This document shows positions 43,330 to 53,230 of a stretch of 64,000 nucleotides of DNA, in pieces. The notes under the pieces are model-generated. The model did no database searches. It was not told the origin of the DNA and was given only the letters and a program-made list of their open reading frames with translations. A program made the position numbers and the translations under genes. The stretch covers positions 1,892,125 to 1,956,124 of the forward strand of contig RPFO01000130.1 in the NCBI GenBank assembly GCA_009746045.1, in the 5' to 3' direction. Within the stretch, counting starts at the first letter, position 1; each line of letters starts with the position of its first letter. This DNA comes from Mesostigma viride. Its lineage: Eukaryota > Streptophyta > Mesostigmatophyceae > Mesostigmatales > Mesostigmataceae.

Positions 43330-43575
43330 ACACGCCCTGATCAAGCACTACGCTGTTTCCAGCCCCACCGTCTAGTTCATCTAGTCGCTCTACACGTAAG
43401 CCAGCCATGATTTCTTCAATGCACAAGGCTACACATTTCCATCTCCATGCATTCATATTCATCATCCTGAACGACTCGAACACGTGGACAAGATAAGGGC
43501 ATGCTATAGAGCTACCATGGTCCAGATTCTCCCGATTTCTGGCCTGCATGCGCTGGTTGTCTCATTGATATATCT
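43330..43575. repeat. Dispersed repeat, ACCATGGTC family, copy 2
   Basis: About 245 bp alignable with 52985-53230. Shared blocks are CAATGCACAAGGCTACACAT, TTTCCATCTCCAT and CTACCATGGTCC. Relative to that copy it carries several 4-bp insertions that create ATGCAT or GCATGC. Confidence 0.75.
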
Positions 43576-43749
43576 CCATGCATTGTGAGCACATGTATAT
43601 TCATTGAGAATGATAGATTACAGAGGTGAGTGAGATAGGCATGCAACATAAGGAAAAACCCGATAACTGGGAGAATATAACCCTGAAGAACGTAATCTGA
43701 CACGGACATCCAAGGATCACGCCAGCTGCACAAGGTACAGCTAACTATA

Positions 43750-45597
43750 CATCACAAAACTACACGCAGCAACAGCGCTGCCAGCCCACCATGCAGGCCT
43801 GGAAGGGATCTAGACTGCATGGGTCGCGACAAAGTCGGCCCGGGTGCGGCGGAATAACACATCAGCCACGGTGCGAGTGAGGGCGAGTGACAGGTGCTGC
43901 CGCCAATACGAGGACCACGTGCGGGCCGACCACGGGGCGGTCTGACCCTCGAGGTCGAGGCGGTCTTCACGGCGCTGGCAGCACTCGTGGAAAAACTCCG
44001 CTGTCTTGGGGCCCATGGCCCCGAACTCCTCAAGGACAAAGGGGATGACCCGGTGGGGCCCCACATTGCCGTAGGAGGCAAACTTGTCGCGCTCAGCCAC
44101 AGCGGCAGCAGCGCCGGCATCCACAGCCGCCCGGAGGATGTGGCGACCGGAAAGCGGCCGAGCCACGGAGACATCGATGAGCAGGTGGCAACCCTGCCCG
44201 TCGTAGTCAAGCACGGTAATGTCGGGGCGGTGGTTGGGTGAGTAGAGGGCGGCCCCATCCGCGTCCTCGCACTTGATGGTGGAGTGGGGAAAGACCGACC
44301 GAACCATGGCACACACCACCCGGAGGAGAGCGGTATGGAGATAGAGGAACCAGTTCTGGTTCTGCTGGCCACCCATGCACGCGATGTAGTGCGTCCCAGT
44401 AGTATCCAGAGCAAGCCCGCAGCTGCCGCAGGACGCACCCGCCGTGATGAGAGGTTGCGGGGCAAAGAGCTGGTGGCGGAGAGCGATGGCGTAAAGGGCC
44501 GGAACCAGCGTGAACAAAGGGCTCATGGGGAGGGCGCGCAGGAATGCGGACCCCACGCTCCCCTCAAGGGAAACGGAGTGAAGCCAAGCCTTCCCCTGAT
44601 CGTTCAAGCTCGCATGCAGACCCATCCAGTCGGCACAGTGTAGTATACCCGCGTAGGTCTTTTGTTGTTTTTCATGAACGCAGGCAGGGAAGACAGTTAC
44701 GTTAAATAGTGCCGGAACCTTTTGCCCACTGAGGCAAACCGGTCCGTCACACTATTTTGCCCGGAATAACCACTTCCGAGCACCCAAGTTAATTCGGCCG
44801 AATTAACTTGGGTGCTCGGAAGTGGTTATTCCGGGCAAAATAGTGTGACGGACCGGTTTGCCTCAGTGGGCAAAAGGTTCCGGCACTATTTAACGTAACT
44901 AAAACCTGGCCTCGTGGAGGGGGGACGAAGAGCCCGAGACATCCGCCTAGGCCGCTGAGCACGCACCACTAAATGCGCCGGAGCTGCCTCAGTGAGGATT
45001 CGAACCCCTGACCTCCAAGGTACACGGGCTTTACTCACCGGTGTGAACTTGAGTGTCCGGCGAGTGGTTATCGCCGGTAATATTGTGCGGAACCTGAGAA
45101 GCCCAAGTGGCAAAAAGGTTTCCGCACAATATTAACCTAACTAAGACACTAGGACTGACGACAGTGGACACGCCGGGCGTGCCCAGGGGCAGGCGACGGT
45201 GGACGGCCTGAGCGGGGCGGACGAGGTCGCAAGCCTGCTGGATCCCGAGGTATAAGAATCCTGCACAGCCTGCACAAAGGGGAAGGGAAATGGGGTGACC
45301 AAGTCGGGAATGGCGCTGACGGCGCTGGGGACCAACCGGCGGATCTCCGCCCAGGCCTGAGCAACAGAGCCAAGGAAGGCGGCGGGGGCGAGGCGGGCGG
45401 CGCGGGTGAGCCCACACCCGCCCATGCGGCATGCAGGGGAGGGTGGCCAAGCGCATGGAGTGAGCTGGCAGGCTAGGGCCGGGGAGGAGCACCTGCAAGG
45501 CGGCCTGAATGCGCTCGTCATGGCCTTCCGCGGCAAGCCGCACCAAGTGGGGGGGAGCGCCACGGAGCCAGTGAACCACCCGCGGGTGGGCGCAAAA
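43750..45597 (-). mobile_element. 5'-truncated RLE-type non-LTR element, copy A
   Basis: Minus-strand copy of the element described at 45669-49529, starting within its RT C-terminal half at 45597 (FCAHPRVVHWLRGAPPHLVR). It carries the C-terminus that copy B lacks: CGSCGLALDTTGTHYIACMG, a possible Cys-rich module, then NHRPDITVLDYDG and HLLIDVSVARPL. The last pair fits the PD-(D/E)XK pattern of restriction-like endonucleases in R2-type elements. It stops at 43810. Two small insertions (TA near 45253, ATGC near 45430) and the MITE at 44695-45142 break the frame. Confidence 0.7.
44695..45142. mobile_element. Foldback MITE with tRNA-like core
   Basis: 448 bp flanked by a 5-bp target repeat AAGAC (44690-44694 and 45143-45147); copy B gives the empty site at 49215-49225. 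44695-44900 is a perfect palindrome with two 103-bp arms. The right end 45037-45142 is a third, diverged copy of the arm (GAGTGGTTATCGCCGG, TTTCCGCACAATATTAACCT), inverted relative to the left end. Termini are AGTTACGTTAA and TTAACCTAACT. Between lies a tRNA-like segment on the minus strand with a perfect B box GGTTCGAATCC (44996-45006) preceded by CCTTGGAGGTCAG. No ORF. Confidence 0.8.
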
Positions 45598-45668
45598 ACA
45601 CATATATATATATTCATTTCAATCTCTTGGCTGTATTGCCCCTTGCTGTTGGACGCTGTCGGCTTGCA

Positions 45669-46775
45669 CGCGGCGTTTCCTACGCTCCCACGGCCCCCTG
45701 AATTTAGTGCCCTTGTGGTTCGTGTCCGGCACATGCTGCAGGCAGCCTCCCCCCCTGTCCTTGCCTCCACGCTTTGGGGGTTTGTCCTCGAGGACTACCA
45801 TGCCGGCGGCCGCCTGCCTTGGCACCTGCCCGCGGTGCGCCAAGAATGGCTCCTGAATCTGGACGCTCAAGTGGCGCAGGCGGTGGTGCTCTTTGCTACA
45901 GGGCTTGCCGTGCAGGCCCAGCAGGCCGCCCGTGCGACATATCTCGCTGGGGGGGCCACCGACCACGCCTTGCTCGATCGCCCTCAGCTGCACACGTTTC
46001 TTGCCTCTGCCGGGCCCGGCTCGGCCGGCCTTGTTGCGCAGGCCCACGGGCGCTTGACTACGGCGGTCACCCCAGCGCAAGCCGCCCGCCTGCGCGTTGA
46101 CTTCGGGGCTCCTGTCACCGTGCACGCCGGCGACCTGGTTCTGTACGATGCGGGGGGGGGCGTGTTCTTGAGCTGAGCGCGGGTGCGGCCGTGCCCGCCA
46201 TCTTGCACGATGTGCTCGAGCTTGCGGGCATCCCCCATGTCTGGCACCCTGCTGGTCCGCGCCGCCGTCTTCTCTCCGCCGATGAGATCGCCCGACTGCC
46301 GAGCTGGGAGCTGGGGTGGGACGCGGCGCCCGCCCACTACGGGCCGGCCCACTTGGTGGATGTCACTGCCAGCGGCCCCTCCTGCCCCATCTGCTTGGAC
46401 CTGCCTCGCCCTGGTGACGGTCTCTGCCGCCTCCCTGCTTGCGGCCACGTCTTCCATCAAGCTTGCATCGCCACGAGCTTGCACGCGACCTCCGCCACCT
46501 GCCCCCTTTGCCGGGCCGCGGTCCTTTCCCCCTTGCCTCCTGGCGTTCTCCCGCTGGGGCCCTCGCCCGTGTCCGTGCGCCGCCAGTCCCACGCGCCTGC
46601 CCCGACACCTGCCTCCCCTGTGCGTGGTCGTGGGTCGCGCGCCGGCTTGGCTGCCTCCTCCAGCGCCCCCCTCCCGGCCGTGGGGGCCGTCCCCGCGCCG
46701 GTCTTGTCCTCGGCTGCCACGAGCCCTGCTGACCGCCCGGCGGCCGGCCCCGCCTGGGTTCCGCTGCAGCTGTAG
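45669..46775 (+). pseudogene. First ORF of the RLE-type element, RING finger
   Basis: A frame from about 45669 encodes PTLPRPPEFSALVVRVRHML, TLWGFVLEDYHAGG and an Ala/Gln-rich helical part. At a G8 run (46152-46159) it shifts to a second frame with VPAILHDVLELAGIPHVW. A RING finger follows: CPICLDLPRPGDG, LPACGHVFHQACIA, TCPLCRA (C3HC4 spacing). The tail is Pro/Ala-rich and ends at 46775, 15 bp before the next ORF. The first 290 bp recur on the minus strand at 50110-50401, which supports its belonging to the element rather than to the host. RING domains usually act as E3 ubiquitin ligases; in this element the role is unknown. Confidence 0.65.
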
Positions 46776-46790
46776 TTCCTCTGGCTGAGG

Positions 46791-49679
46791 GTGCTCCCGA
46801 CCCCTCCCCTCTCGACCCGGGCGGCCCAACCGGGTGGGCGCACCCCCTCAGATGGCTTCCATTATTGCCAAGTCGATGGTCCCCTTGGTGACCCGTGTGG
46901 CGCGCGCCTGCCCAACCGGAATTCGTTGCTGGTGCACATTCGGGCTTCCCACCCCCACATCACGGAGGCCGCCATGCGCGCCATGGACTGCTACCGCTGC
47001 CCGGCAGCCCATTGCCAGCGGATTTTTTCGATCCACGGGCGGTACCAGCATGAGCGGCAGTGCCGCCGCCAAACCCCCCAGAACGGCCTGCCCGGCGGCC
47101 CGGCGGCCGCACCGGCCTCCCGGTCCGGGGCGGCCCCTCGGTCGGCCCCTGCCCCTCCACCGGCATCGCAGGGTACGAGCGATCCGGGGGACCTCTCGGC
47201 AGGCTGGGCATTCCTGGCCACGCTCCCTTTTGCCGCCTGTGCGCGCAACCCTTGCATGACGCTCCCGGACGTCCCTCACCGCGCCCGGAGCTTGTTTACG
47301 CGCTGCGCCCTGCTTTCCCTGGCCCGGATGCATAGTCACCCTCTCGACGAACTCGGCCACAAGCTGTTTCTTGTCACCCCCCGGCTCCTCTTAGCGCCGT
47401 TGGAGCGGGGCGTGCGTGGCGTACAGGGTGCGGTCATCGCTCGCTGCCGGCGGTTCCTCCTCGGGGATTGGGAAGGGCTGTGGGCGCTGCAGGCCTCCAC
47501 CCGGGTGTCGGGGGCCGCCTCCTTTGCCCGGGTGGAAGCTGACGTCATGCGGTTGGTGAAGGTAGGTGAATTGAGCCGGGCCATGCAAAAGCTTGAACTG
47601 ACCGCGTTGGCTCCCTCCACTCCCCCGACCGTGCAGGCTTTGCGCGACCTTCACCCCGACGAACCGGCCTTTGCGGTGCCCGCCCCGGCCACCCCCCCGC
47701 CCCCGCCTATTGTCCTGGACCTGGACATCTTCACGGCTGTGCTGAAGGATCTGCCGAACGCCTCCTCCACCGGCCCCTCAGGCTGGCGCTACGAGCACCT
47801 CTCCGTGATGGCGGGCCATGGCGGGGCGACCGCACTCTTTGAGGCTGCCGCCGACTTGGCCGCGGGGTCCCTGGCCCCCGCGGCGCGCCCTTGGCTGGCT
47901 GGGGCACGCCTCATTGCCCTCCTGAAAGACGACGTCCCCCCGCCTGCTGGCCGCGTTCGTCCCATTGCTTGCGGCGAGGTCCTACGCAAGCTGGTGAGTA
48001 AGGTCATTTGTCGCCAAAAGGCCCCCGAGTTTCGCGCCTACTTCTGCCCCAACCGGAGTGATACTGAGGAGTCCGTCGCGGCCCAGCTTGGCGTCGCCAC
48101 CAAAGGGGGCAGCGACATCATCGTGCACACAGTTCAGGCCTACCTCGAGACGCATCCGACCCATGTGGCGCTGAAGGTGGATTGCCACAATGCGTTCAAT
48201 GCTGTCACCAAGGCTAGCATCTTTGAGGCCGTCGGCGAGGCGTTCCCTGACCTTCTTGCGTGGACAGCAGCCTGCTACGGCGAACCCACTCAACTCTCCT
48301 TCCTCATGGAGGATGGGACGTTCGCCGACATCGCTTCCCGCACGGGAACCCAGCAAGGTGACCCCCTCGGCCCCTTTTACCTGTCTGCCCCGCTGCACAA
48401 GGCTCTCCAAGGTGTCCACGCTGCGCACCCGGATGTCGTGCTCCTCGCCTATATGGACGATATCCATGCCCTTGGCCCGGCCGACGCTGTGGTTGCCGCC
48501 CTGGCTGCCCTTGAAGTGGCCATGGCGGCCATCAACCTTCGGCTCACCCTCCCCAAGTGTGCAGTCTTTTCGCCCCAGGGGGACTGCTCTGGCTTCCCCG
48601 CGGCTATCCCGGGGGCATTGGCGCGGGCGCGTGGTTTCTCGTGCCTGGGCGTCCCTGTGGGTGACCCTGACTACGTCGAAGAGGAGCTCCGGGCCACCGT
48701 GGAACAGCGCACCCATGTCCTCGAGACTTGGGCGCGCCTCAAGGACCCCCAGACCAAAGGGCTCCTCCTGTGGTTTTGCGCCCACCCGCGGGTGGTTCAC
48801 TGGCTCCGTGGCGCTCCCCCCCACTTGGTGCGGCTTGCCGCGGAAGGCCATGACGAGCGCATTCAGGCCGCCTTGCAGGTGCTCCTCCCCGGCCCTAGCC
48901 TGCCAGCTCACTCCATGCGCTTGGCCACCCTCCCCTGCCGCATGGGCGGGTGTGGGCTCACCCGCGCCGCCCGCCTCGCCCCCGCCGCCTTCCTTGGCTC
49001 TGTTGCTCAGGCCTGGGCGGAGATCCGCCGGTTGGTCCCCAGCGCCGTCAGCGCCATTCCCGACTTGGTCACCCCATCCCCCTTCCCCTTTGTGCAGGCT
49101 GTGCAGGATTCTTACCTCGGGATCCAGCAGGCTTGCGACCTCGTCCGCCCCGCTCAGGCCGTCCACCGTCGCCTGCCCCGGGGCACGCCCGGCGTGTCCA
49201 CTGTCGTCAGTCCTAGTGTCTTCCCTGCCTGCGTTCATGAAAAACAACAAAAGACCTACGCGGGTATACTACACTGTGCCGACTGGATGGGTCTGCATGC
49301 GAGCTTGAACGATCAGGGGAAGGCTTGGCTTCACTCCGTTTCCCTTGAGGGGAGCGTGGGGTCCGCATTCCTGCGCGCCCTCCCCATGAGCCCTTTGTTC
49401 ACGCTGGTTCCGGCCCTTTACGCCATCGCTCTCCGCCACCAGCTCTTTGCCCCGCAACCTCTCATCACGGCGGGTGCGTCCTGCGGCAGCTGCGGGCTTG
49501 CTCTGGATACTACTGGGACGCACTACATCTGGGTACAGTACCGCGCCGCGCCGGGTACCGAGTCCATTTTCGCGGGAAAAGGGTCAGATGACCGTTGGGA
49601 CCAAGGTTTCGCGCCAATACCTGCTGCTGAAGGTGCTGTCCTTATTGGGAGGATTTTGTCCTCAATTGAGGACATGTGA
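46791..49679 (+). CDS. Reverse transcriptase of RLE-type non-LTR element, copy B
   Basis: An intact frame of 962 codons. The N-terminus has two zinc-finger-like modules: FHYCQVDGPLGDPCGARL with VHIRASH, and CYRCPAAHCQ with HGRYQHERQC. The RT spans residues from about 300 to 620: PSGWRYEHLSVMAG, RPIACGEVLRKLVSKVI, LKVDCHNAFNAV (motif A), RTGTQQGDPLGP (motif B), LAYMDDIHAL (motif C with both Asp) and LPKCAVFS (motif D). All catalytic residues are present. From 49530 the sequence departs from copy A and 50 unrelated residues follow, so the nuclease end is lost. The RT pattern recalls R2/NeSL-like elements; I cannot name the clade without a tree. Confidence 0.8.
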   Translation: MLPTPPLSTRAAQPGGRTPSDGFHYCQVDGPLGDPCGARLPNRNSLLVHIRASHPHITEAAMRAMDCYRCPAAHCQRIFSIHGRYQHERQCRRQTPQNGLPGGPAAAPASRSGAAPRSAPAPPPASQGTSDPGDLSAGWAFLATLPFAACARNPCMTLPDVPHRARSLFTRCALLSLARMHSHPLDELGHKLFLVTPRLLLAPLERGVRGVQGAVIARCRRFLLGDWEGLWALQASTRVSGAASFARVEADVMRLVKVGELSRAMQKLELTALAPSTPPTVQALRDLHPDEPAFAVPAPATPPPPPIVLDLDIFTAVLKDLPNASSTGPSGWRYEHLSVMAGHGGATALFEAAADLAAGSLAPAARPWLAGARLIALLKDDVPPPAGRVRPIACGEVLRKLVSKVICRQKAPEFRAYFCPNRSDTEESVAAQLGVATKGGSDIIVHTVQAYLETHPTHVALKVDCHNAFNAVTKASIFEAVGEAFPDLLAWTAACYGEPTQLSFLMEDGTFADIASRTGTQQGDPLGPFYLSAPLHKALQGVHAAHPDVVLLAYMDDIHALGPADAVVAALAALEVAMAAINLRLTLPKCAVFSPQGDCSGFPAAIPGALARARGFSCLGVPVGDPDYVEEELRATVEQRTHVLETWARLKDPQTKGLLLWFCAHPRVVHWLRGAPPHLVRLAAEGHDERIQAALQVLLPGPSLPAHSMRLATLPCRMGGCGLTRAARLAPAAFLGSVAQAWAEIRRLVPSAVSAIPDLVTPSPFPFVQAVQDSYLGIQQACDLVRPAQAVHRRLPRGTPGVSTVVSPSVFPACVHEKQQKTYAGILHCADWMGLHASLNDQGKAWLHSVSLEGSVGSAFLRALPMSPLFTLVPALYAIALRHQLFAPQPLITAGASCGSCGLALDTTGTHYIWVQYRAAPGTESIFAGKGSDDRWDQGFAPIPAAEGAVLIGRILSSIEDM

Positions 49680-50109
49680 GTTTGGGGCACTAAGTACCAG
49701 ATAGCAATGTGCTATCTGGGGTTTCGCACGTGTAGGCTCGGTCAGAAGTCCCGGCTATATGTGATTCGGCAGGCTAGACTATTAGATAGCCGAGTCCTGG
49801 TGACGGACGCCAGTACCCAAGTAGGATTGGCGGTACGGCGTCGCCAGTACCCACTCGGGACTGACATTGAGGTGTCGGATGTTGGACTAAGGTCCTGATG
49901 AGAGTCTAGCAGTGGCGTCGCGCCACTCAGGCTGCACCACAGAGCCCAACGGCCACTGTCGGCTGCTCCAGACGTGGCGGCCAGGCAGGGCGTTGCTTGT
50001 CGACAATGCTAAATGCCCTTGTGCACGTTGGGTGCGGGGCTTGTGATTTATTGTAATAAACACATGCGTTAGGCCATTGAGCATTGAGAGGTCCATTCGT
50101 TTATTAACT
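49530..50109. other. Unassigned sequence between element copies
   Basis: It begins exactly where copy B loses homology to copy A and ends where the ORF1 fragment (copy C) begins. It contains short inverted motifs (ACCAGATAGCAATGTGCTAT) and a TTATTGTAATAAACACATGC stretch that could be a polyadenylation region. Possibly an LTR or a piece of another element. No gene is seen. Confidence 0.35.
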
Positions 50110-50401
50110 CCCCCCAGCGAGATATGTCGCACGGGCGGCCTGCTGGGCCTGCACGGCAAGCCCTGTATATATAGCAAAGAGCACCACCGCCTGCGCCACT
50201 TGAGCGTCCAGATTCAGGAGCCATTCTTGGCGCACCGCGGGCAGGTGCCAAGGCAGGCGGCCGCCGGCATGGTAGTCCTCGAGGACAAACCCCCAAAGCG
50301 TGGAGGCAAGGACAGGGGGGGAGGCTGCCTGCAGCATGTGCCGGACACGAACCACAAGGGCACTAAATTCAGGGGGCCGTGGGAGCGTAGGAAACGCCGC
50401 G
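50110..50401 (-). mobile_element. RLE-type element, copy C (start of ORF1)
   Basis: Inverted copy of 45669-45957, nearly identical, with a TATATA insertion where copy B reads CCCTGTAGCAAAG. Encodes LPRPPEFSALVVRVRHML and GFVLEDYHAGG on the minus strand. It is cut at both sides. Confidence 0.75.
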
Positions 50402-50464
50402 AGAAGGGGCATGCATATGGTTTGTAATACATTCTGAGCTACAACCTGCAGGCCGGCGGGCCGG

Positions 50465-51167
50465 GCATTGTATTAATAACTTGGTTGGGAGTACAAGTTT
50501 AGCACATATCCCTGAGATGAGGGGCATTATCCAGTGGCTATGGGGTACGTTCTGGGCTAAGTTTCCTGCAAGGGTCTAGGGTGAAAACTACACAAGCTCG
50601 GGGTGCATGAAGTGCACCTGCACCACTATATGTGTTCCAGCAGCTAGGGTGCGGACATAGGGTGGAAGATGATCATGGCTATACAATGGCTAGGGCATGG
50701 CATCTCAGCAGAGAGCAGCTCACTGCATGGGCAAAGCGTGACTAAACAATGCTATGCGTCATTTGGTGTGGAGACCTTCATACATACCTATCAAAGAGAC
50801 AACCAGCGCAGGCCAGAAATCGGGAGAATCCGGACCATGGTAGCTCGAGCCTGCCGTTATCTTTTCCGCGTTTTCCTACTATGCCTAGGCGCACATGTAC
50901 ATGGCTAGATGATGCTAATTCATCATCTGGTGTGAAGCCCACAATAATAGGCGTACATGTACAAGGCCACGTTGGCTAAGCCTTACTATTCTACACTACT
51001 GCTATCGTCCCCTAGGCTGGGGTTGCTGAGGGTACTGGGGCAGCGGGGGTCGCCTGCATGCCAGGGCTTGTGGCCGACATAGATGGCCGCCCCCTTCCAG
51101 TACACCGGCTTCCCTGCTGCTGTCTGCCGGAGCTGGAGGTAGGTCGGCCATAGCTCCCGTCGCACTA
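50465..51167 (-). mobile_element. LINE ORF1 C-terminus and 3' UTR
   Basis: Minus strand: RELWPTYLQLRQTAAGKPVY and WKGAAIYVGHKPWHAG, stop at 50986, then a 3' UTR homologous to 59592-59750. The 3' end is a variant hairpin (ACTTGTACTCCCAACCAAGT, 50479-50498) and an ATTAATA tail. The upstream part of this ORF1 continues at 54418 after the 3.25-kb insertion. An inverted copy of the ACCATGGTC repeat (50765-50915) sits within the 3' UTR. Confidence 0.6.
50765..50915 (-). repeat. Dispersed repeat, ACCATGGTC family, inverted copy
   Basis: AACCAGCGCAGGCCAGAAAT with CGGGAGAATCCGGACCATGG and CTCGAGCCTGCCGTTATCTT is the reverse complement of 53145-53220. It interrupts sequence otherwise shared with 59600-59750. 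Confidence 0.7.
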
Positions 51168-51189
51168 GGAACTCAATTTCTGAGAAAAT

Positions 51190-51500
51190 TCTCAAAAACC
51201 CTCAATTTTCTCACCCCTTTGAGAAAAAAGGTGAGAAAAGTGAGAAAAATCTCAATTTTTTTCCGCAAACGCTAGGCAACAAAATCTCACCAGGGTGAGA
51301 TTTTGGTGAGAAAAAGGGGGTTTGGGTGAGATTTGGGTGAGAAAAAACCCTAAAGTGAGAAAAAAGGTGAGAATGGGTGAGAAAAAGTGAGAAAAAGTGA
51401 GAAAAAGTGAGAAAATTGAGAAGTTTCTCACCAACACGAGAAAAATCACTAACACGAGAAAAATCACAAGTCAACGTGGTGAGAAATTTCTCACCAAGAG
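51190..51500. repeat. TGAGAAA satellite, left arm
   Basis: Imperfect 8-11 bp units such as GTGAGAAAAA and GGTGAGATTTGG. The mirror array at 54095-54400 reads TTTTTCTCAC on the plus strand. The arms together form a long imperfect inverted repeat. Confidence 0.85.
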
Positions 51501-51569
51501 TGTAACACGAAAAAAATCATGAGCTTTATTTCATTAAGTCATTAATGTGAAAATAAACTCAGCACCACT

Positions 51570-52050
51570 AATTAATTAATTACATGATTAATTGAACTCG
51601 TGCTCCCGTTGGATCACGGAGCACCGAAGTGCTTTTAATCCCTGTGTGTGCACAACAGGAAGGGCACAGACCCCCTTTCTCCTTCATGCCAAAGGCATGT
51701 CGCAGCTGCTATTGGACCCGATAAACGATCCGGCAATCTGTGGGTGCAATAAGACCCATGTGAGCATATCATAACGGGTGCATGGGCAAGTGATCTGAGC
51801 ATTGCCATGACGTAGCATGGTTGTACAAGGACTAAGCTAAGGCTATGGCTGGTTGTGTACCGTGTGTTAGCGGTGCACGTGACTAGGTATAATGGCTCAG
51901 CTAGGCAAACATTCTAGGCATGGCTGCCATTGCGGCAGAGACTGCCAATGATTACAAGCTAGGGCTATTCTAGCCCGCAGGGGGCGTCCACATCTCGTGG
52001 TTGATCATCAGGTCCCCGCCCCTCCAGTAAACCTTGGGACGTCAAGATTG
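51570..52050 (-). mobile_element. LINE 3'-end fragment
   Basis: Homologous over about 450 bp to 57880-58390 on the minus strand. It covers the last codons of ORF1 (GRGPDDQPRDVDAP frame), a 3' UTR, the hairpin CGTGATCCAACGGGAGCACG (51599-51623) and an AATTAATTAATTA tail at 51570-51585. No gene is seen between 52200 and 52980. Confidence 0.65.
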
Positions 52051-52984
52051 TTGATTCCCAGCACGTTGAACGCGTTGTGTCAGCACAGCGATCCCCCCTG
52101 CATCCAAACAAAGGCACACCGATAACCAAGAAAAGAGTATGCAAATGTGCAGCCTTGTTCATTGAAATTATGGCTGGCTTACGCAAAGAGCGACTGTAAG
52201 ATGACCTATACAGTGGGGCCGGAAACAGCTTGCTTGATCAGGGCGTGTTTTTCGAGCTTCACTGGCCGGGAGTGTCTAGTGGTGAGAACCATTGCTGCGA
52301 TCGCTTTCCCACCATTTACGAGGAAATACCCGCAAATGAAAAACCACTGAAACGGTCTAGCTTGATTAAGTCATTGCATTAGCCACATGCCATCATGCAT
52401 GTTTCCAAACGTCCAAGAACTGCCCACGGTGCAAATGCAAAAATCCGGAGGACACGACCTCATTGCATCATATTTGTATGCAGAAGAATAAAAAAGTAAC
52501 ATGCATTAAGGGCCCGCCTGCATAAAGGGCCTGAATTCTGATGCGGGCCCAACGGCAGCACCGCCAAAGCAGATAAGGGCCCGCAGTCTGATGCGGGCCC
52601 CACGGCACCACCGCCATAGCAGAGCTCGAAGGTCGTGGTGCGCGTGAAACGTACGTACCTATGCCCTTTGTCGGTACTAGGTGCCGTTGGGGTCAAATTG
52701 GGTGCCGCCAAAATCGGGCCGACGCGTCAATAGACTGAAGCCGTCGATGAGTGCCATCATGCGGCTTGGGTCACTTCTGTTGGAGAACTTCAGCTAAGTT
52801 AACTTAACGCAAACCACTGGTCGCCCGCGTCGGGAACCGGCCCAACGGCTCTCCCGCAACAGAAAATTACGCGGCATACTGCATAAGTCGTCGGATGGTT
52901 ACATTTCGACGGTCAAGATTTCATGATGAGGTTTGCGTTCAATTTGCCGCAGTTTGCCGCCCAGAGAAAGTAGTTGTTGGACTC

Positions 52985-53230
52985 GTTGCCCACGATGAAA
53001 CACAATCAAGCAAGCCGTTTCCGGCCCCACCGTGTAGGTCATGTAGTCGCTCTTCACGTCAGCCAGCCGTAATTTCAATGCACAAGGCTACACATTTCCA
53101 TCTCCATTCATATTCATAATCCTGCACGACTCGAAAACGCGGACAAGATAACGGCAGGCTCGAGCTACCATGGTCCGGATTCTCCCGATTTCTGGCCTGC
53201 GCTGGTTGTCTCCTTGATATTGGCAACTCT
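52985..53230. repeat. Dispersed repeat, ACCATGGTC family, copy 3
   Basis: Alignable with 43330-43575 and, in its last 90 bp, with 19225-19300 and inverted 50765-50915. Minus-strand frames across it (RPEIGRIRTMVARACRYL) are shared by the copies but lead nowhere. Confidence 0.75.

Noticed and set aside
43235-43549. Minus-strand ORF shared with 50.8 and 53.1 kb as a conserved gene
   Set aside because: The similarity follows a dispersed repeat including its non-coding parts and the frames are not preserved among copies.
46191-46775. Host RING-finger gene
   Set aside because: It lies 15 bp before the RT ORF and continues the frame of 45669-46150, whose start is repeated with other element pieces, so it is better explained as part of the non-LTR element.
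47982-49250. 422-codon minus-strand ORF
   Set aside because: Antisense shadow of the RT ORF, a consequence of its high GC content; the RT motifs are on the plus strand.
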